64,000 nt of DNA from Kosakonia oryzendophytica (GCF_900094925.1 NZ_FMAY01000002.1:64001-128000), one strand, 5' to 3'. Counted from the stretch's first letter, positions 25,725-35,094 are shown. Notes: generated from the letters alone by a model not told the origin. Numbers and translations: made by a program.

Positions 25725-26555
25725 ATGCGACACGCAATAAAATATTTACTGTTGGTTGCCCCGGCCACGCTGATGATTGCGGTGTTTTTTCTCTGGCCGT
25801 TGGGTTTTTCACTGATTTCCGCATTTACCCGCGAGTCACATCACCTGACGCTGATGCACTTTGCGAAAGTGCTGAGCCTGTATTCGAACGATATCCTGTT
25901 CACGGTAGTCATTGTGCTGGCATCGCTGGCGATCCTGCTGCTGCTGTCCATCACCCTTTCGGCGGTGATTGTCCTTTCGCCCTTTCGGGGGATCGTTAAA
26001 GCGTTGGCCTTTTTATATCGCCTGCCGTTGTTCATTCCCTTTATTGTCACTGCGCAGATGATGCGGACATTTCTGGCGAAAAACGGCCTGATGAATAATG
26101 CGCTGGTGGCTGCGGGCATACTTACCCCCATGGATACTACCTCGCTGTTGGGCTGGAGCGGGATCATCATTACCTTTGTCTGGAAACAGATGGCGTTTTC
26201 AACGTTGTTGATTTGCGGAGCGATGTCGGCGGTGGATCCGTCGCACATTCTGGCGGCGAAAAATCTGGGTGCGTCGCGGCTGCGCATGCTCTTCGATATT
26301 ATTTTGCCGCAGGTGATGCCGACGATTGGCGTGGCGACAGTGCTCTCCACCGTGACCATGATGTCGGTGCTCTCGGTGCCGTTGATGATCGGCACCGGTA
26401 CGCCAACGATGATGACCGTCGATATGGCGTTTCGTGTTAACTCCTATGGCGACTACCCGGTTGCCAATGCGATGGGGGTGATTTCATACCTGATTTGCGC
26501 CCTGTTGTCCTGGTTCTATTTACGCCACAGCCTGCAAGCCAAAGGAGTCAACTGA
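25725..26555 (+). CDS. ABC importer permease subunit 1
   Basis: A 276-residue inner-membrane permease with about six helices. The ATPase-contacting EAA loop reads AAKNLGASRLRMLFDIILPQVMP. ATG 25725 follows an AGG six bases upstream; an upstream TTG at 25665 would add residues lacking the family pattern. Its stop overlaps the start of the second permease (TGATG), which indicates coupled translation of the two membrane halves. Confidence 0.9.
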   Translation: MRHAIKYLLLVAPATLMIAVFFLWPLGFSLISAFTRESHHLTLMHFAKVLSLYSNDILFTVVIVLASLAILLLLSITLSAVIVLSPFRGIVKALAFLYRLPLFIPFIVTAQMMRTFLAKNGLMNNALVAAGILTPMDTTSLLGWSGIIITFVWKQMAFSTLLICGAMSAVDPSHILAAKNLGASRLRMLFDIILPQVMPTIGVATVLSTVTMMSVLSVPLMIGTGTPTMMTVDMAFRVNSYGDYPVANAMGVISYLICALLSWFYLRHSLQAKGVN

Positions 26556-27376
26556 TGAACCCTATTCGGTATAAAATTCACGGTAGCTTTATTCTGCAAA
26601 CGCTGCTGTTGACGTTTCTGGTGCTGGCGCTGTTTGGTCCGCTGCTTAACCTGTTGATCTGGACGGTGGCGGAGAGCTGGTTCTTTCCCCATGCGTTACC
26701 GGGGCAATGGGGGTTGAAGTACTGGGGCCAGGTCTTTAGCCCTTACAGCGATGTTTCCGGATCGTTGTCGATCAGTGTACTGATTGCAGTGCTGGCGGTG
26801 ATCGTCTGCCTGATCATTTCGGTGCCGGCGGGGTATGCGCTGGCGCAGCGATCCATGCCGTTGCGTGCCTTCTTTATGCTGCTATTTCTGATCCCGCAGG
26901 CATTTCCGAACCTGACGGTGTATATGAATGTGGCGCGTCTGTTTTATCAGTGGGGATTAAATGGCAGCGTTGCCGGTGTGGTACTGGTGCACAGTGTGCA
27001 TGGTTTGATGTACGCCATCTGGATCAGCGTGGCGGCGTTTTCATCCGTCGATCCGCAGCTGGCACGCGCGTCGCGCAATCTTGGCGCGGGGCCGGTGTAC
27101 ACCTTTTTCCATATCGTCCTGCCGCAGGCCGCGCCCGGGCTGATTGCCGCCAGTATCTTTGTTTTTCTCGAGTCGCTGGATGAGTTTACTGCCACCTTCT
27201 TTGTTGGCGCGCCGGACATTATTACGCTGCCGATCCTGCTCTATACCGCCAGTATGTCCGGCAATTACCAAGTCTCATCCATTACGGCGTTGATCCTTTT
27301 GGTGCCGTCAGTGCTCTTTATGCTCATTATTCAAAGATTTATGCGCCCGGAAATGTTGTCGAAGCTGGGGAAATAG
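26555..27376 (+). CDS. ABC importer permease subunit 2
   Basis: A 273-residue inner-membrane permease with six predicted helices, partner of the preceding gene. The EAA loop is ASRNLGAGPVYTFFHIVLPQAAPGL. The ribosome site AAAGGAG lies inside the end of the previous gene. It ends the operon; a strong bidirectional terminator follows at 27434. Confidence 0.9.
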   Translation: MNPIRYKIHGSFILQTLLLTFLVLALFGPLLNLLIWTVAESWFFPHALPGQWGLKYWGQVFSPYSDVSGSLSISVLIAVLAVIVCLIISVPAGYALAQRSMPLRAFFMLLFLIPQAFPNLTVYMNVARLFYQWGLNGSVAGVVLVHSVHGLMYAIWISVAAFSSVDPQLARASRNLGAGPVYTFFHIVLPQAAPGLIAASIFVFLESLDEFTATFFVGAPDIITLPILLYTASMSGNYQVSSITALILLVPSVLFMLIIQRFMRPEMLSKLGK

Positions 27377-27433
27377 GGGGCGATATGTGCGCTGCTGGTG
27401 TGGTGAAGGTATGCTAACCGGCTGTTTGGAATG

Positions 27434-27461
27434 AAAAAAAGCGCCTGTCGGCGCTTTTTTT
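27434..27461. terminator. Bidirectional terminator between importer operon and yjcB
   Basis: Stem GCGCC/GGCGC (27441-27445 with 27450-27454) with loop TGTC, seven A on the left and seven T on the right, so it can stop transcription from both sides. Confidence 0.92.
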
Positions 27462-27463
27462 CA

Positions 27464-27745
27464 TCAGGTAATGACCATCGGCCACTCTGGCGGTGCTTTG
27501 CGGGAGATTTCCTCCATCACCACAACCAGGTTGTGCCAGATATTGGAAAAGTCCACAACTGTCATGCCAAGCAGGCCGGTGGCAAACCAGCATGCTGCGG
27601 CCAAACCCAGACCGCTACTGATCACCGCAAGACCCACATAGTCTGCTCTGCGAAAGCGAATGTTCAGTGTACTGGCCATAAACATCAACACTGCGCTCAA
27701 TATCTGCCAGCGCAACAACACGACGCTGGTGGTAAAGGTAGCCAT
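27464..27745 (-). CDS. yjcB: YjcB family membrane protein
   Basis: A 93-residue protein matching E. coli YjcB closely (VVLLRWQILSAVLMFMASTL, RRADYVGLAVISSGLG, and the C-terminus PEWPMVIT). It has two to three membrane segments. The function is unknown. ATG 27745 gives the E. coli-like N-terminus MATFTTS; the open frame upstream to 27862 is not needed. In E. coli yjcB lies between ssb and pdeC, so this marks the return to the shared gene order. Confidence 0.93.
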   Translation of the reverse strand: MATFTTSVVLLRWQILSAVLMFMASTLNIRFRRADYVGLAVISSGLGLAAACWFATGLLGMTVVDFSNIWHNLVVVMEEISRKAPPEWPMVIT

Positions 27746-28293
27746 GAAACCATCCTCAGAAGAATCAAATACCGGGCGGACTGGCGTTATGCACGAGTGG
27801 CAGAGATGACGCAGGCGTCCGCGGAGTAGCACAACAAAGTGAAACGGTGTTTTCCATTTCACGAATGTGTGAACTATATCACACTTGGTTGTTTATTCGC
27901 CAGCGTGAAAACAGGCCATTTTGTCTCTTTTTTCGTCGATATGTTGGGCTGCGTTATACCGCGATTGTCTTACGGTTATATTTAACCAGGATGGAAATTG
28001 ATTTAACTTAAATTTATTGATACCGCGCCGTGAATATTTAGCAGACTTATTACTGCAATATTTACAGTTTACAAAACATCTATTATGCTTTTCTGGACAG
28101 TAGTCTCTACCTGTGAGTGATTATTCAGGGGATTTGATTTTAAGCGGTATATTCTCTACTGGCACGATTTCGTTACGTCGTTCAGTGTTGTTTTTTCGCC
28201 TGCTGTCTGGGCTAATTCGTGGGTGTGACTTTTCCTTCCTGATTCAATCATTTCAGGCCGGCCTGGTGCTTAATAACCTGCGAATGATAAAAC
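27746..28293. promoter_or_regulatory. Divergent spacer between yjcB and diguanylate cyclase gene
   Basis: About 550 bases containing the promoters of the two divergent genes. AT-rich parts lie at about 27860-28120. An open frame at 28113-28490 overlaps the cyclase in another frame and lacks a convincing start. No further gene is visible. Confidence 0.5.
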
Positions 28294-29697
28294 ATGAAAA
28301 CAGAGATTTCCGCTGCACCTTTGGAAGATGGGACTGCGGCGCTGGCGCTGCTGGCGAAACTGATGCCGTGGCTAACCGGGAAACATTCGCTGGAAGAGAT
28401 TCTTCATGCTATCAATGCGGCTTTGGGCGCAAGCCTGGTGTGGGTGCTGGTCGAGCAAGAGGGCGTGCCGCAATTCACCCGCGTGGGTGAAATAACGTGC
28501 ACATTGCAGGATGCGGTAACGTTGCTGGAACAGTCACAGTTACGACGGAATCTGCGTGCCTGGCGCGTTATTTGTTGGCGACGTCATGTCGGTACACTAT
28601 TATTCCCTGAGAATACTCTCGTCGGCAATAAATTAAAAAGTGGCATCCTGTGTAAATTGCATGTGCAGGAGTCTGGTCTTAGTGGTTATTTCTTTGTGGC
28701 ATTTCCGCAGTCCACTTTATCATTATCTGTAATGAAGAATGTCGTCATCATTTTAGTTGAAAAGCTAAAGAGTTTTCTTGTAGAGATTATTTCACGGGAT
28801 CGCGCAGCGAAAGAGATACAACACGTTATCGAACAATATAAAGCGTTATTTGATCGCGCCCCGGTATTAATGAATTCCTTTGATAAAAATAACCGCTGTA
28901 TTTTATGGAATGGTGAATGCGAGCGTCTCTTCGGCTGGACGCTGGAGCAGCTCAACCAGCAGCCCGATCCATTAGCATTGTTTTTCCCTGATCCACTGGT
29001 GCGTCAGCAAGTTCGCGCTTCGGTTAATACTTCACCGGCTGTCGACATGCACGAGTGGCACCCTGTACGCCGTGACGGCCAGGTACTGACGGTACTTTGG
29101 TCAAACATCCTGCTGCCCGATCATTCCATCCTCAGTATCGGGCTGGATATCACTGCGCGTAAAAAGGCGGAGCAGCAGATGGAGAGAAAAGCCACCATTG
29201 ACGATCTGACGGGATGCTACAACCGATTTGCTATCCTGCAACATTTAAAAGCGTTGCTGGTCAGTTGTAATCCAAGCGATCCGCGTAGTCATTTCAGTCT
29301 GTTAATGCTCGATCTTGATCACTTCAAGAATATCAACGATCGCTGGGGGCACCTCACGGGCGATGCGGCACTGATCCATTTCTGCGATAAGATCCGTGAG
29401 CATAGCGATCCCTCCTGGTTGTTTGGGCGATTGGGTGGTGAGGAATTTCTGATTTTGATGCCGTACACCAGTAGCAAATCGGCATTGCGTTTTAGCCAAA
29501 AAATGCGTGCTACCTTAACGCAAACGCCATTATTAAGCATTGGTGAAAAGATCACCTTATCCTTTAGCGCTGGTTTAGTATTTGTCACGAGCGACCAGGT
29601 GGATACTTCAGTTTTACTTACGCTTGCAGACAATGCGTTGTACGATGCGAAGCGTGCCGGACGCAGTAAAACCGTGATTGCTGGAGCCTTTTTATAA
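28294..29697 (+). CDS. PAS-GGDEF diguanylate cyclase
   Basis: A 467-residue cyclase that makes the second messenger c-di-GMP. The N-terminal region (about 1-170) looks GAF-like, a PAS sensor domain follows (about 180-295, QYKALFDRAPVLMNSFDKNN; ITARKKAEQQ), then the GGDEF domain (about 300-465). The catalytic motif is intact as GGEEF within RLGGEEFLIL, and DLDHFKNINDRWGH is the metal and substrate-binding stretch. No membrane segment or signal peptide is seen. It is placed between yjcB and pdeC, which are adjacent in E. coli, so it adds a synthase next to a c-di-GMP hydrolase. Confidence 0.93.
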   Translation: MKTEISAAPLEDGTAALALLAKLMPWLTGKHSLEEILHAINAALGASLVWVLVEQEGVPQFTRVGEITCTLQDAVTLLEQSQLRRNLRAWRVICWRRHVGTLLFPENTLVGNKLKSGILCKLHVQESGLSGYFFVAFPQSTLSLSVMKNVVIILVEKLKSFLVEIISRDRAAKEIQHVIEQYKALFDRAPVLMNSFDKNNRCILWNGECERLFGWTLEQLNQQPDPLALFFPDPLVRQQVRASVNTSPAVDMHEWHPVRRDGQVLTVLWSNILLPDHSILSIGLDITARKKAEQQMERKATIDDLTGCYNRFAILQHLKALLVSCNPSDPRSHFSLLMLDLDHFKNINDRWGHLTGDAALIHFCDKIREHSDPSWLFGRLGGEEFLILMPYTSSKSALRFSQKMRATLTQTPLLSIGEKITLSFSAGLVFVTSDQVDTSVLLTLADNALYDAKRAGRSKTVIAGAFL

Positions 29698-29711
29698 ATA
29701 AAGGAGGAATT

Positions 29712-29823
29712 ATGAAGGAAACTCAAAATCCGCATGAAAAAATTTCCGCATGGCCTGTTCTTTTTTATCCTGTTGTTAGTTTGGCTTAATCAGCGATTCC
29801 TGGTTGCATTAAGTAAAAACTAA
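29712..29823 (+). CDS. Possible tiny membrane protein(s) after the diguanylate cyclase
   Basis: Three bases after the cyclase stop there is a perfect AAGGAGG ribosome site (29701-29707) followed by ATG 29712, which opens a 25-codon frame (MKETQNPHEKISAW...) ending at 29789. In the +1 frame, ATG 29734 opens 29 codons (MKKFPHGLFFFILLLVWLNQ, then a basic tail) ending at 29823, a typical one-span membrane peptide. The second frame has no ribosome site of its own. Joining the first nine codons to the second frame at the A6 run (29737-29742) would make a sensible 36-residue small membrane protein, so this is either overlapping coupled genes, a frameshifted gene or a recoding site. Confidence 0.5.
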
Positions 29824-30038
29824 CCTGAACTACGGATTAATATTTTCCCTAATATAAACATCGAGCCGACTTTTAGTTTGGCTTACGGTCGAATATTATC
29901 GTCATAACCAAATATTAGGTTTTTAATGATAAAAGTCAGTTGCTAATGTCGTATGATTCATGCAACGTAATCACCTGTTTATCAAAGCATCCTGCCGTAC
30001 AATTAAAAGGCACATAAAATGCATGGATATAGGCGGAC

Positions 30039-31610
30039 ATGAATCATAGCGTGCGTCGCAAGATGCTCTGGGTCATTGGGATAATCCTGGTAGTTCTACT
30101 ACCAGTGATGCTCTCGCTATGGTTTGCGCATATCCGTGCGGTAAAAGAAACAGGCGAGCAACTCCACTCCTTTGCTCAATTGGCGTTAAATAAAACAGAA
30201 GCGGTAGTTCAGCAGGTGGATACGGCTCGTTTAGCCGCAGAGAAATATCAAGGTCAAATTTGTACGCCAGAGCATCGGGCTGCAATGCTCAATATCGTGC
30301 GCGGCAGTTTGTATGTCTCCGATTTAATTTATGCACGCAGTGGACATTTTTTATGTTCGAGCGTAATAACGCCCGAACAACCGTATGCTATTTCACCAGC
30401 TGAGTATAAACGCCGTCCTGATATTGCTATTTATTACTACCGGGATACCCCTTTTTACGCTGGCTATAAAATGGTCTACATGCAGCGTGGAAATTATGTT
30501 GCGGTGGTTAACCCGCTCGCCTATAGCGATGTCATGTCAGAAGATAATGAACTGGCATACGGTGTTTACGATACGGTAACCCATTTATTCTTCTCAGTGA
30601 GTCGTTCGACGGATATCGGCACGCTGTCAAAGCTGGTGAACCGGAACGACGCGACATTTCAGCAGGGCACGCGTTTTTACACCATTGCCCACTCTGACAA
30701 ACGGCCGATTGCTATTATCGTGTCCACCTCCAGCGACCACTATCTTCAGGCCTTTTACCGCCAGGTGACGTTCACCCTGCCGCTGGGGATGGTCTGCAGC
30801 GTGATCATCTTATTAATATGGTCACGAACACGGCAGGAATTTAATTCCCCGCGCCGTCTGCTCCATCGGGCATTAACGAAGCGCCAACTCTGCCTTCATT
30901 ACCAACCTATTATTGATATCAAAAGTGGCACTTGCGTGGGGGCAGAAGCGTTGTTGCGCTGGCCGGGTTTTAACGGCCAGGTCATGAGTCCGGCTGAATT
31001 TATTCCGTTGGCGGAAAAAGAGGGCATGATCGAACGTGTGACCGATTATGTCGTCGATGAAGTCTTTAATGATTTGGGCGATTTTCTGCCGCAAGTTCCC
31101 GATCTCTACATCTCCATCAACTTATCTGCTGCGGATTTCCACTCTTCACGCCTGATTTCGTTAATTGCCAACAAAACCAGGGAGCATGCCGTGCGCGCCG
31201 GGCAAATCAAGATTGAAGTGACCGAACGCGGGTTTATCGATGTACCGAAAACCACGCCGGTGATTCAGGCGTTTCGCCAGGCTGGCTACGAAGTGGCAAT
31301 AGATGATTTCGGCACCGGCTACTCCAATTTGCACAATCTCTACTCCCTTAATGTCGATATCCTGAAAATCGACAAATCCTTTATTGATACGCTCACCACC
31401 AACAGTACCAGTCACCTGATTGCCGAACACATTATCGAGATGGCGCAGAGTCTGCGTCTGAAGATCATTGCGGAAGGGGTGGAAACGGCGGAACAGGTGA
31501 CCTGGTTGCTAAAACGGGGCGTTCAGTTTTGCCAGGGGTGGTACTTTGCGAAGGCGCTGCCGCCACAGGAATTCAAACGCTGGGTGCAGCAGCCGCCGTC
31601 GTTAAACTGA
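30039..31610 (+). CDS. pdeC: CSS-EAL c-di-GMP phosphodiesterase PdeC
   Basis: A 523-residue membrane phosphodiesterase that degrades c-di-GMP. It has a membrane helix at about 8-29, a periplasmic CSS domain with the Cys-Ser-Ser motif in [13 protein letters not shown], a second membrane helix at about 245-265, and a cytoplasmic EAL domain (about 275-515) with EALLRW, the metal site region [18 protein letters not shown] and the catalytic segment AEGVETAEQ. In E. coli the CSS redox state, controlled by DsbA/DsbB, sets activity. Position upstream of the soxS/soxR pair matches E. coli yjcC. Confidence 0.95.
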   Translation: MNHSVRRKMLWVIGIILVVLLPVMLSLWFAHIRAVKETGEQLHSFAQLALNKTEAVVQQVDTARLAAEKYQGQICTPEHRAAMLNIVRGSLYVSDLIYARSGHFLCSSVITPEQPYAISPAEYKRRPDIAIYYYRDTPFYAGYKMVYMQRGNYVAVVNPLAYSDVMSEDNELAYGVYDTVTHLFFSVSRSTDIGTLSKLVNRNDATFQQGTRFYTIAHSDKRPIAIIVSTSSDHYLQAFYRQVTFTLPLGMVCSVIILLIWSRTRQEFNSPRRLLHRALTKRQLCLHYQPIIDIKSGTCVGAEALLRWPGFNGQVMSPAEFIPLAEKEGMIERVTDYVVDEVFNDLGDFLPQVPDLYISINLSAADFHSSRLISLIANKTREHAVRAGQIKIEVTERGFIDVPKTTPVIQAFRQAGYEVAIDDFGTGYSNLHNLYSLNVDILKIDKSFIDTLTTNSTSHLIAEHIIEMAQSLRLKIIAEGVETAEQVTWLLKRGVQFCQGWYFAKALPPQEFKRWVQQPPSLN

Positions 31611-31617
31611 TTGCCCA

Positions 31618-31941
31618 TCAGGCATGATGTCGGTAATCGCTGGGGGTGCGGTCAAACTCCCGGCGAAATACGCGCGAAAACGTCTGCTGTGAGACGTACC
31701 CCAAATCCATCGCAATATCAAAAATAGGGCGTTGTGTCGTACGCAGTGCTTCCGCTGCCAGCAGCAAACGGCGCTGACGAATATAGTCGCCAAGCGTTTG
31801 ATGCATTACGGTACGGAACATTCGTTGCAGATACCACTTTGAATAACCTGACTTTCTTGCGACAACATCAATGTTCATTGGTTGGTCGATATGTTCATCA
31901 ATCCATTCAATAAGGGTCTGAATAATCTGCTGATGGGACAT
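31618..31941 (-). CDS. soxS: Superoxide response regulator SoxS
   Basis: A 107-residue AraC-family activator made only of the DNA-binding part with two helix-turn-helix motifs (INIDVVARKSGYSKWYLQRMF-type region and IFDIAMDLGYVSQQTFSRVF). It activates the superoxide regulon (sodA, zwf, fumC, micF) and its level is set by synthesis from the SoxR-controlled promoter. The length equals E. coli SoxS. It is divergent from soxR and convergent with pdeC, whose stop lies seven bases away. Confidence 0.97.
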   Translation of the reverse strand: MSHQQIIQTLIEWIDEHIDQPMNIDVVARKSGYSKWYLQRMFRTVMHQTLGDYIRQRRLLLAAEALRTTQRPIFDIAMDLGYVSQQTFSRVFRREFDRTPSDYRHHA

Positions 31942-31983
31942 AAAGCTTCCTCATTTCCCGATTCGTCGTTTTGTCTGGGAGCG

Positions 31984-32014
31984 AGTATAATTCCTCAAGT
32001 TAACTTGAGGTAAA
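31984..32014 (-). promoter_or_regulatory. soxS promoter with SoxR operator
   Basis: On the minus strand the -35 TTTACC (32009-32014) and -10 TATACT (31984-31989) are separated by 19 bases, the over-long spacer that SoxR corrects by twisting DNA. Between them lies the perfect 18-bp palindrome CCTCAAGTTAACTTGAGG (31993-32010), the SoxR binding site. Confidence 0.95.
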
Positions 32015-32022
32015 GAGGTTTT

Positions 32023-32481
32023 ATGGAAAAGAGAATGCCGCGTATAAAAGCCCTGCTGAGCCCCGGTGAAGTGGCGAAACGTAGCGGGGTGGCTGTCTCG
32101 GCGCTGCACTTTTATGAGAGCAAAGGCTTGATTAAAAGTACCCGTAATACCGGTAATCAGCGGCGCTATACCCGTGATGTGCTGCGTTATGTGGCAATCA
32201 TTAAGATTGCGCAACGCATTGGCATTCCACTGGCGACCATCGGTGAAGCATTCGGCGTCTTACCGGAAGGGCACACGCTCAGTGCAAAAGAGTGGAAACA
32301 GTTGTCGTCTCAATGGCGCGACGAACTGGATCGCCGCATTCATACGCTGGTTGCGCTACGTGATGAGCTGGATGGGTGTATTGGTTGCGGTTGCCTGTCG
32401 CGCAGCGACTGCCCGTTACGTAACCCTGGCGACCAGCTTGGGCAACAGGGTACCGGCGCGCGCCTGCTGGAAGACGACTGA
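32023..32481 (+). CDS. soxR: Redox-sensing regulator SoxR
   Basis: A 152-residue MerR-family regulator with an N-terminal winged helix-turn-helix ([21 protein letters not shown]), a dimerising coiled coil (about 80-118) and a [2Fe-2S] cluster bound by Cys119, Cys122, Cys124 and Cys130 in [13 protein letters not shown]. Oxidation of the cluster by redox-cycling compounds activates soxS transcription. All cluster ligands are intact. It is divergent from soxS with the shared operator between them. Confidence 0.97.
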   Translation: MEKRMPRIKALLSPGEVAKRSGVAVSALHFYESKGLIKSTRNTGNQRRYTRDVLRYVAIIKIAQRIGIPLATIGEAFGVLPEGHTLSAKEWKQLSSQWRDELDRRIHTLVALRDELDGCIGCGCLSRSDCPLRNPGDQLGQQGTGARLLEDD

Positions 32482-32486
32482 GACGC

Positions 32487-32626
32487 ATAAAAAACTAAAG
32501 CGCCCGTTGGGGCGCTTTAGTCGTTTTCCGGTCTTTGTCTTTCTCTCTATCCCGCTCTTCTGCAGGAGGGTTTCCCCCGACATCAGCACCCCTCGTCATG
32601 TTGGAGGTTCCGGGTTGTGCTGACAC
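32487..32626 (-). ncRNA. sraL: Small RNA SraL (RyjA)
   Basis: The minus strand between soxR and the glutathione transferase gene has a promoter-like CCTAGACT -10 element (near 32631-32636, sigma-S type), a conserved stretch including GGGGGAAACCCTCCTGCAG and AAAGACAAAGACCGGAAAA, and ends in the hairpin ACTAAAGCGCCC/GGGCGCTTTAGT followed by six T. Position next to soxR, sequence and a length of about 140 bases match my memory of E. coli SraL, a stationary-phase RNA known to repress tig and rho mRNA. The 5' end is estimated from the -10 box. Confidence 0.82.
32494..32521. terminator. Shared terminator of soxR and sraL
   Basis: A near-perfect stem (32494-32505 with 32510-32521) with a GTTG loop. 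On the minus strand it is followed by six T, ending the small RNA; on the plus strand it follows the soxR stop closely but has few T, so it may serve soxR more weakly. Confidence 0.85.
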
Positions 32627-32758
32627 TTTTAGTCTAGGTCACCGTAGCAGAATTGCCACTTTTTTGAGCAATTTTTTTCAGGTTTTTTTCTTCGCTCTTT
32701 CATCCGCAACGATGCCGATTTTCTATAGTTAATTCATATGGATCCTCGGGAGAAAAAC

Positions 32759-33427
32759 ATGCTTACGGTGCATCATCTGAATCAGTCCCGCTCACAGCGC
32801 ATTCTTTGGGCTTTAGAAGAACTGGGCGTGCCGTATCAAATTGTTCGCTACCAGCGTGAAAAAACGATGCTCGCGCCGGCATCACTTCGCCAGGTTCACC
32901 CGTTAGGCAAATCGCCTGTCATCGAAGATAACGGGTTGATCCTCGCGGAGTCGGGCGCAATCCTGGAGTATTTACAGGAAACCTACGACACAGCGCAGCG
33001 CTTTAAGCCGCAGGCGATGCAGCAAAAGCTGGATTACCGTTTCTGGTTGCACTATGCAGAAGGGTCGCTGATGCCGCTGTTACTCATGAAGCTGGTTTTC
33101 GCCAGTCTGGGTAAACCACCGGTACCCTTTGGTGTTCGTAGTATCGGCAAGCTGCTTTCGTATGGTGTTCAGAAAGCCTGGCTGAACCGCCAAATCACCA
33201 CGCATGCGCGTTTTCTTGAAGAGGAACTGGCGCACCATAGCTGGTTTGCCGGTGAGCAACTGAGTATGGCAGACATGCAGATGAGCTTTCCGGTCTTCGC
33301 GTTGCTGTCGCGCGGTGGGGTGGATAACCTGCCTGCCTTGCGGGCGTGGAAAAAACGCATCGAAATGCGCCCTGCCTGGCAACGCGCTATCGTGCAGGGC
33401 GGTCCGTTCGATCTTCCCGGTGGTTAA
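32759..33427 (+). CDS. Glutathione S-transferase
   Basis: A 222-residue two-domain transferase: thioredoxin-like N-terminal domain (about 1-80, with NQSRSQRILWALEELGVPY and the glutathione-site segment GKSPVIEDNGLILAESGAI) and a helical C-terminal domain (about 90-215) containing SWFAGEQLSMADMQMSF. It probably conjugates or reduces electrophiles with glutathione. ATG 32759 follows GGGAGA; an upstream in-frame ATG at 32738 is possible but lies before that ribosome site. Placement beside soxRS fits detoxification, but no SoxS box is evident. Confidence 0.9.
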   Translation: MLTVHHLNQSRSQRILWALEELGVPYQIVRYQREKTMLAPASLRQVHPLGKSPVIEDNGLILAESGAILEYLQETYDTAQRFKPQAMQQKLDYRFWLHYAEGSLMPLLLMKLVFASLGKPPVPFGVRSIGKLLSYGVQKAWLNRQITTHARFLEEELAHHSWFAGEQLSMADMQMSFPVFALLSRGGVDNLPALRAWKKRIEMRPAWQRAIVQGGPFDLPGG

Positions 33428-33460
33428 AATGATCCGAAAATGTTGCAAAGTTGCGCATCG

Positions 33461-33618
33461 ACGATAACGTTTGCGCATCGGTCGGTGACTTCTTAATCAC
33501 CATAAGCGAAATTTAGCGAAAAGCGGCAAAGTTCAGTTGAAAAGCGGTATCTAAACGCTGGATAATCGTTTGCCTTTTTTCGACCAACCGTTGTATGCGC
33601 GGAGTTAAACGTTTGCTT
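33461..33618. promoter_or_regulatory. Candidate PurR boxes upstream of ghxP
   Basis: ACGATAACGTTTGCGC at 33461-33476 matches the PurR consensus ACGCAAACGTTTGCGT at 13 of 16 positions, and AGTTAAACGTTTGCTT at 33603-33618 matches at 12 of 16. The following gene is a purine base transporter and E. coli yjcD is reported in the PurR regulon, so purine repression is likely. The rest of the 300-base spacer (33428-33727) holds no gene. Confidence 0.65.
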
Positions 33619-33727
33619 TTTTGTGGCCCCCTTGCCACAACGCAGCACAGGGAGATGACGTTTAACCGGCAGTGGACTGTCCACCACGCATGCGAACGAA
33701 CAATAAAATTCTCAGGGGATGTTTCCT

Positions 33728-35077
33728 ATGTCTACGCCTTCTGCGCGTACCGGCGGTTCGCTTGACGCACTGTTTAAAATCTCTGCCCGCGGCAGTACTG
33801 TTCGTCAGGAAATCGTTGCTGGTTTAACCACCTTCCTGGCGATGGTCTACTCGGTCATCGTTGTTCCCGGCATGCTGGGTAAAGCGGGTTTCCCACCTGC
33901 GGCTGTATTTGTGGCCACTTGCCTGGTTGCAGGCATTGGCTCCATCGTGATGGGGCTGTGGGCGAACCTGCCGTTGGCTATCGGTTGCGCTATCTCTCTT
34001 ACCGCGTTTACCGCGTTCAGTCTGGTGCTGGGTCAGCACATTAGCGTGCCGGTTGCGCTGGGTGCCGTGTTCCTGATGGGTGTGCTGTTTACCGTGATTT
34101 CCGCGACCGGGATTCGTAGCTGGATCCTGCGCAACCTGCCGCAGGGCGTTGCGCACGGAACCGGCATCGGTATCGGCCTGTTCCTGCTGCTTATCGCTGC
34201 AAACGGCGTAGGCCTGGTTATCAAAAACCCGCTGGATGGTCTGCCGGTTGCGCTGGGGCATTTCGCCAGTTTCCCGGTGATCATGTCGCTGATTGGCCTG
34301 GCGGTCATTATTGGTCTCGAAAAACTGAAAGTGCCGGGTGGCATTCTGCTGACTATTATCGGTGTGTCGATTGTGGGGCTGATTTTCGATCCGAACGTAC
34401 ACTTCTCCGGTATTTTCGCCATGCCTTCGCTGAGCGATGACAAGGGTAATTCCCTGATCGGTAGCCTGGATATTATGGGCGCGCTGAACCCGGTTGTGCT
34501 GCCAAGCGTGCTGGCGCTGGTGATGACCGCGGTGTTTGACGCCACCGGGACTATCCGTGCGGTAGCCGGGCAGGCAAATCTGCTGGATAAAGACGGTCAG
34601 ATTATCGATGGTGGCAAAGCGCTGACCACCGACTCCCTGAGCAGCGTGTTCTCTGGTCTGGTTGGCGCAGCACCGGCAGCGGTATATATCGAATCTGCGG
34701 CCGGTACGGCGGCGGGCGGCAAAACCGGTCTGACAGCGATCACCGTTGGCGTACTGTTCCTGCTGATCCTCTTCCTCTCCCCGCTCTCTTACCTGGTGCC
34801 GGCGTATGCCACCGCACCGGCGCTGATGTATGTGGGTCTGCTGATGCTGAGCAACGTTGCGAAAATCGATTTTGCCGATTTCGTAGACGCCATGTCAGGC
34901 CTGATCACCGCCGTCTTCATCGTGCTGACCTGTAATATCGTTACCGGCATCATGATCGGTTTTGCCTCGCTGGTCATTGGCCGCGTGGTCTCCGGCGAGT
35001 GGCGTAAGCTGAACATCGGTACCGTGGTGATTGCGGTTGCGCTGGTTATATTCTATGCAGGCGGCTGGGCTATCTGA
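33728..35077 (+). CDS. ghxP: Guanine/hypoxanthine permease GhxP
   Basis: A 449-residue purine-base:proton symporter of the NCS2/AzgA group in the inner membrane, with about 12 to 14 helices. Recognisable parts are [20 protein letters not shown] near the N-terminus, [18 protein letters not shown], and [16 protein letters not shown], the substrate-site region of this family. Length and place after soxR match E. coli yjcD. ATG 33728 lies eight bases after AGGGGA; an in-frame ATG three codons upstream is less well placed. Confidence 0.95.
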   Translation: MSTPSARTGGSLDALFKISARGSTVRQEIVAGLTTFLAMVYSVIVVPGMLGKAGFPPAAVFVATCLVAGIGSIVMGLWANLPLAIGCAISLTAFTAFSLVLGQHISVPVALGAVFLMGVLFTVISATGIRSWILRNLPQGVAHGTGIGIGLFLLLIAANGVGLVIKNPLDGLPVALGHFASFPVIMSLIGLAVIIGLEKLKVPGGILLTIIGVSIVGLIFDPNVHFSGIFAMPSLSDDKGNSLIGSLDIMGALNPVVLPSVLALVMTAVFDATGTIRAVAGQANLLDKDGQIIDGGKALTTDSLSSVFSGLVGAAPAAVYIESAAGTAAGGKTGLTAITVGVLFLLILFLSPLSYLVPAYATAPALMYVGLLMLSNVAKIDFADFVDAMSGLITAVFIVLTCNIVTGIMIGFASLVIGRVVSGEWRKLNIGTVVIAVALVIFYAGGWAI

Positions 35078-35094
35078 TCGCGAAACGTGTTAAC

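Noticed and set aside
28113-28490. 125-codon frame before the diguanylate cyclase
   Set aside because: It overlaps the start of the cyclase in another frame and lacks a ribosome site.
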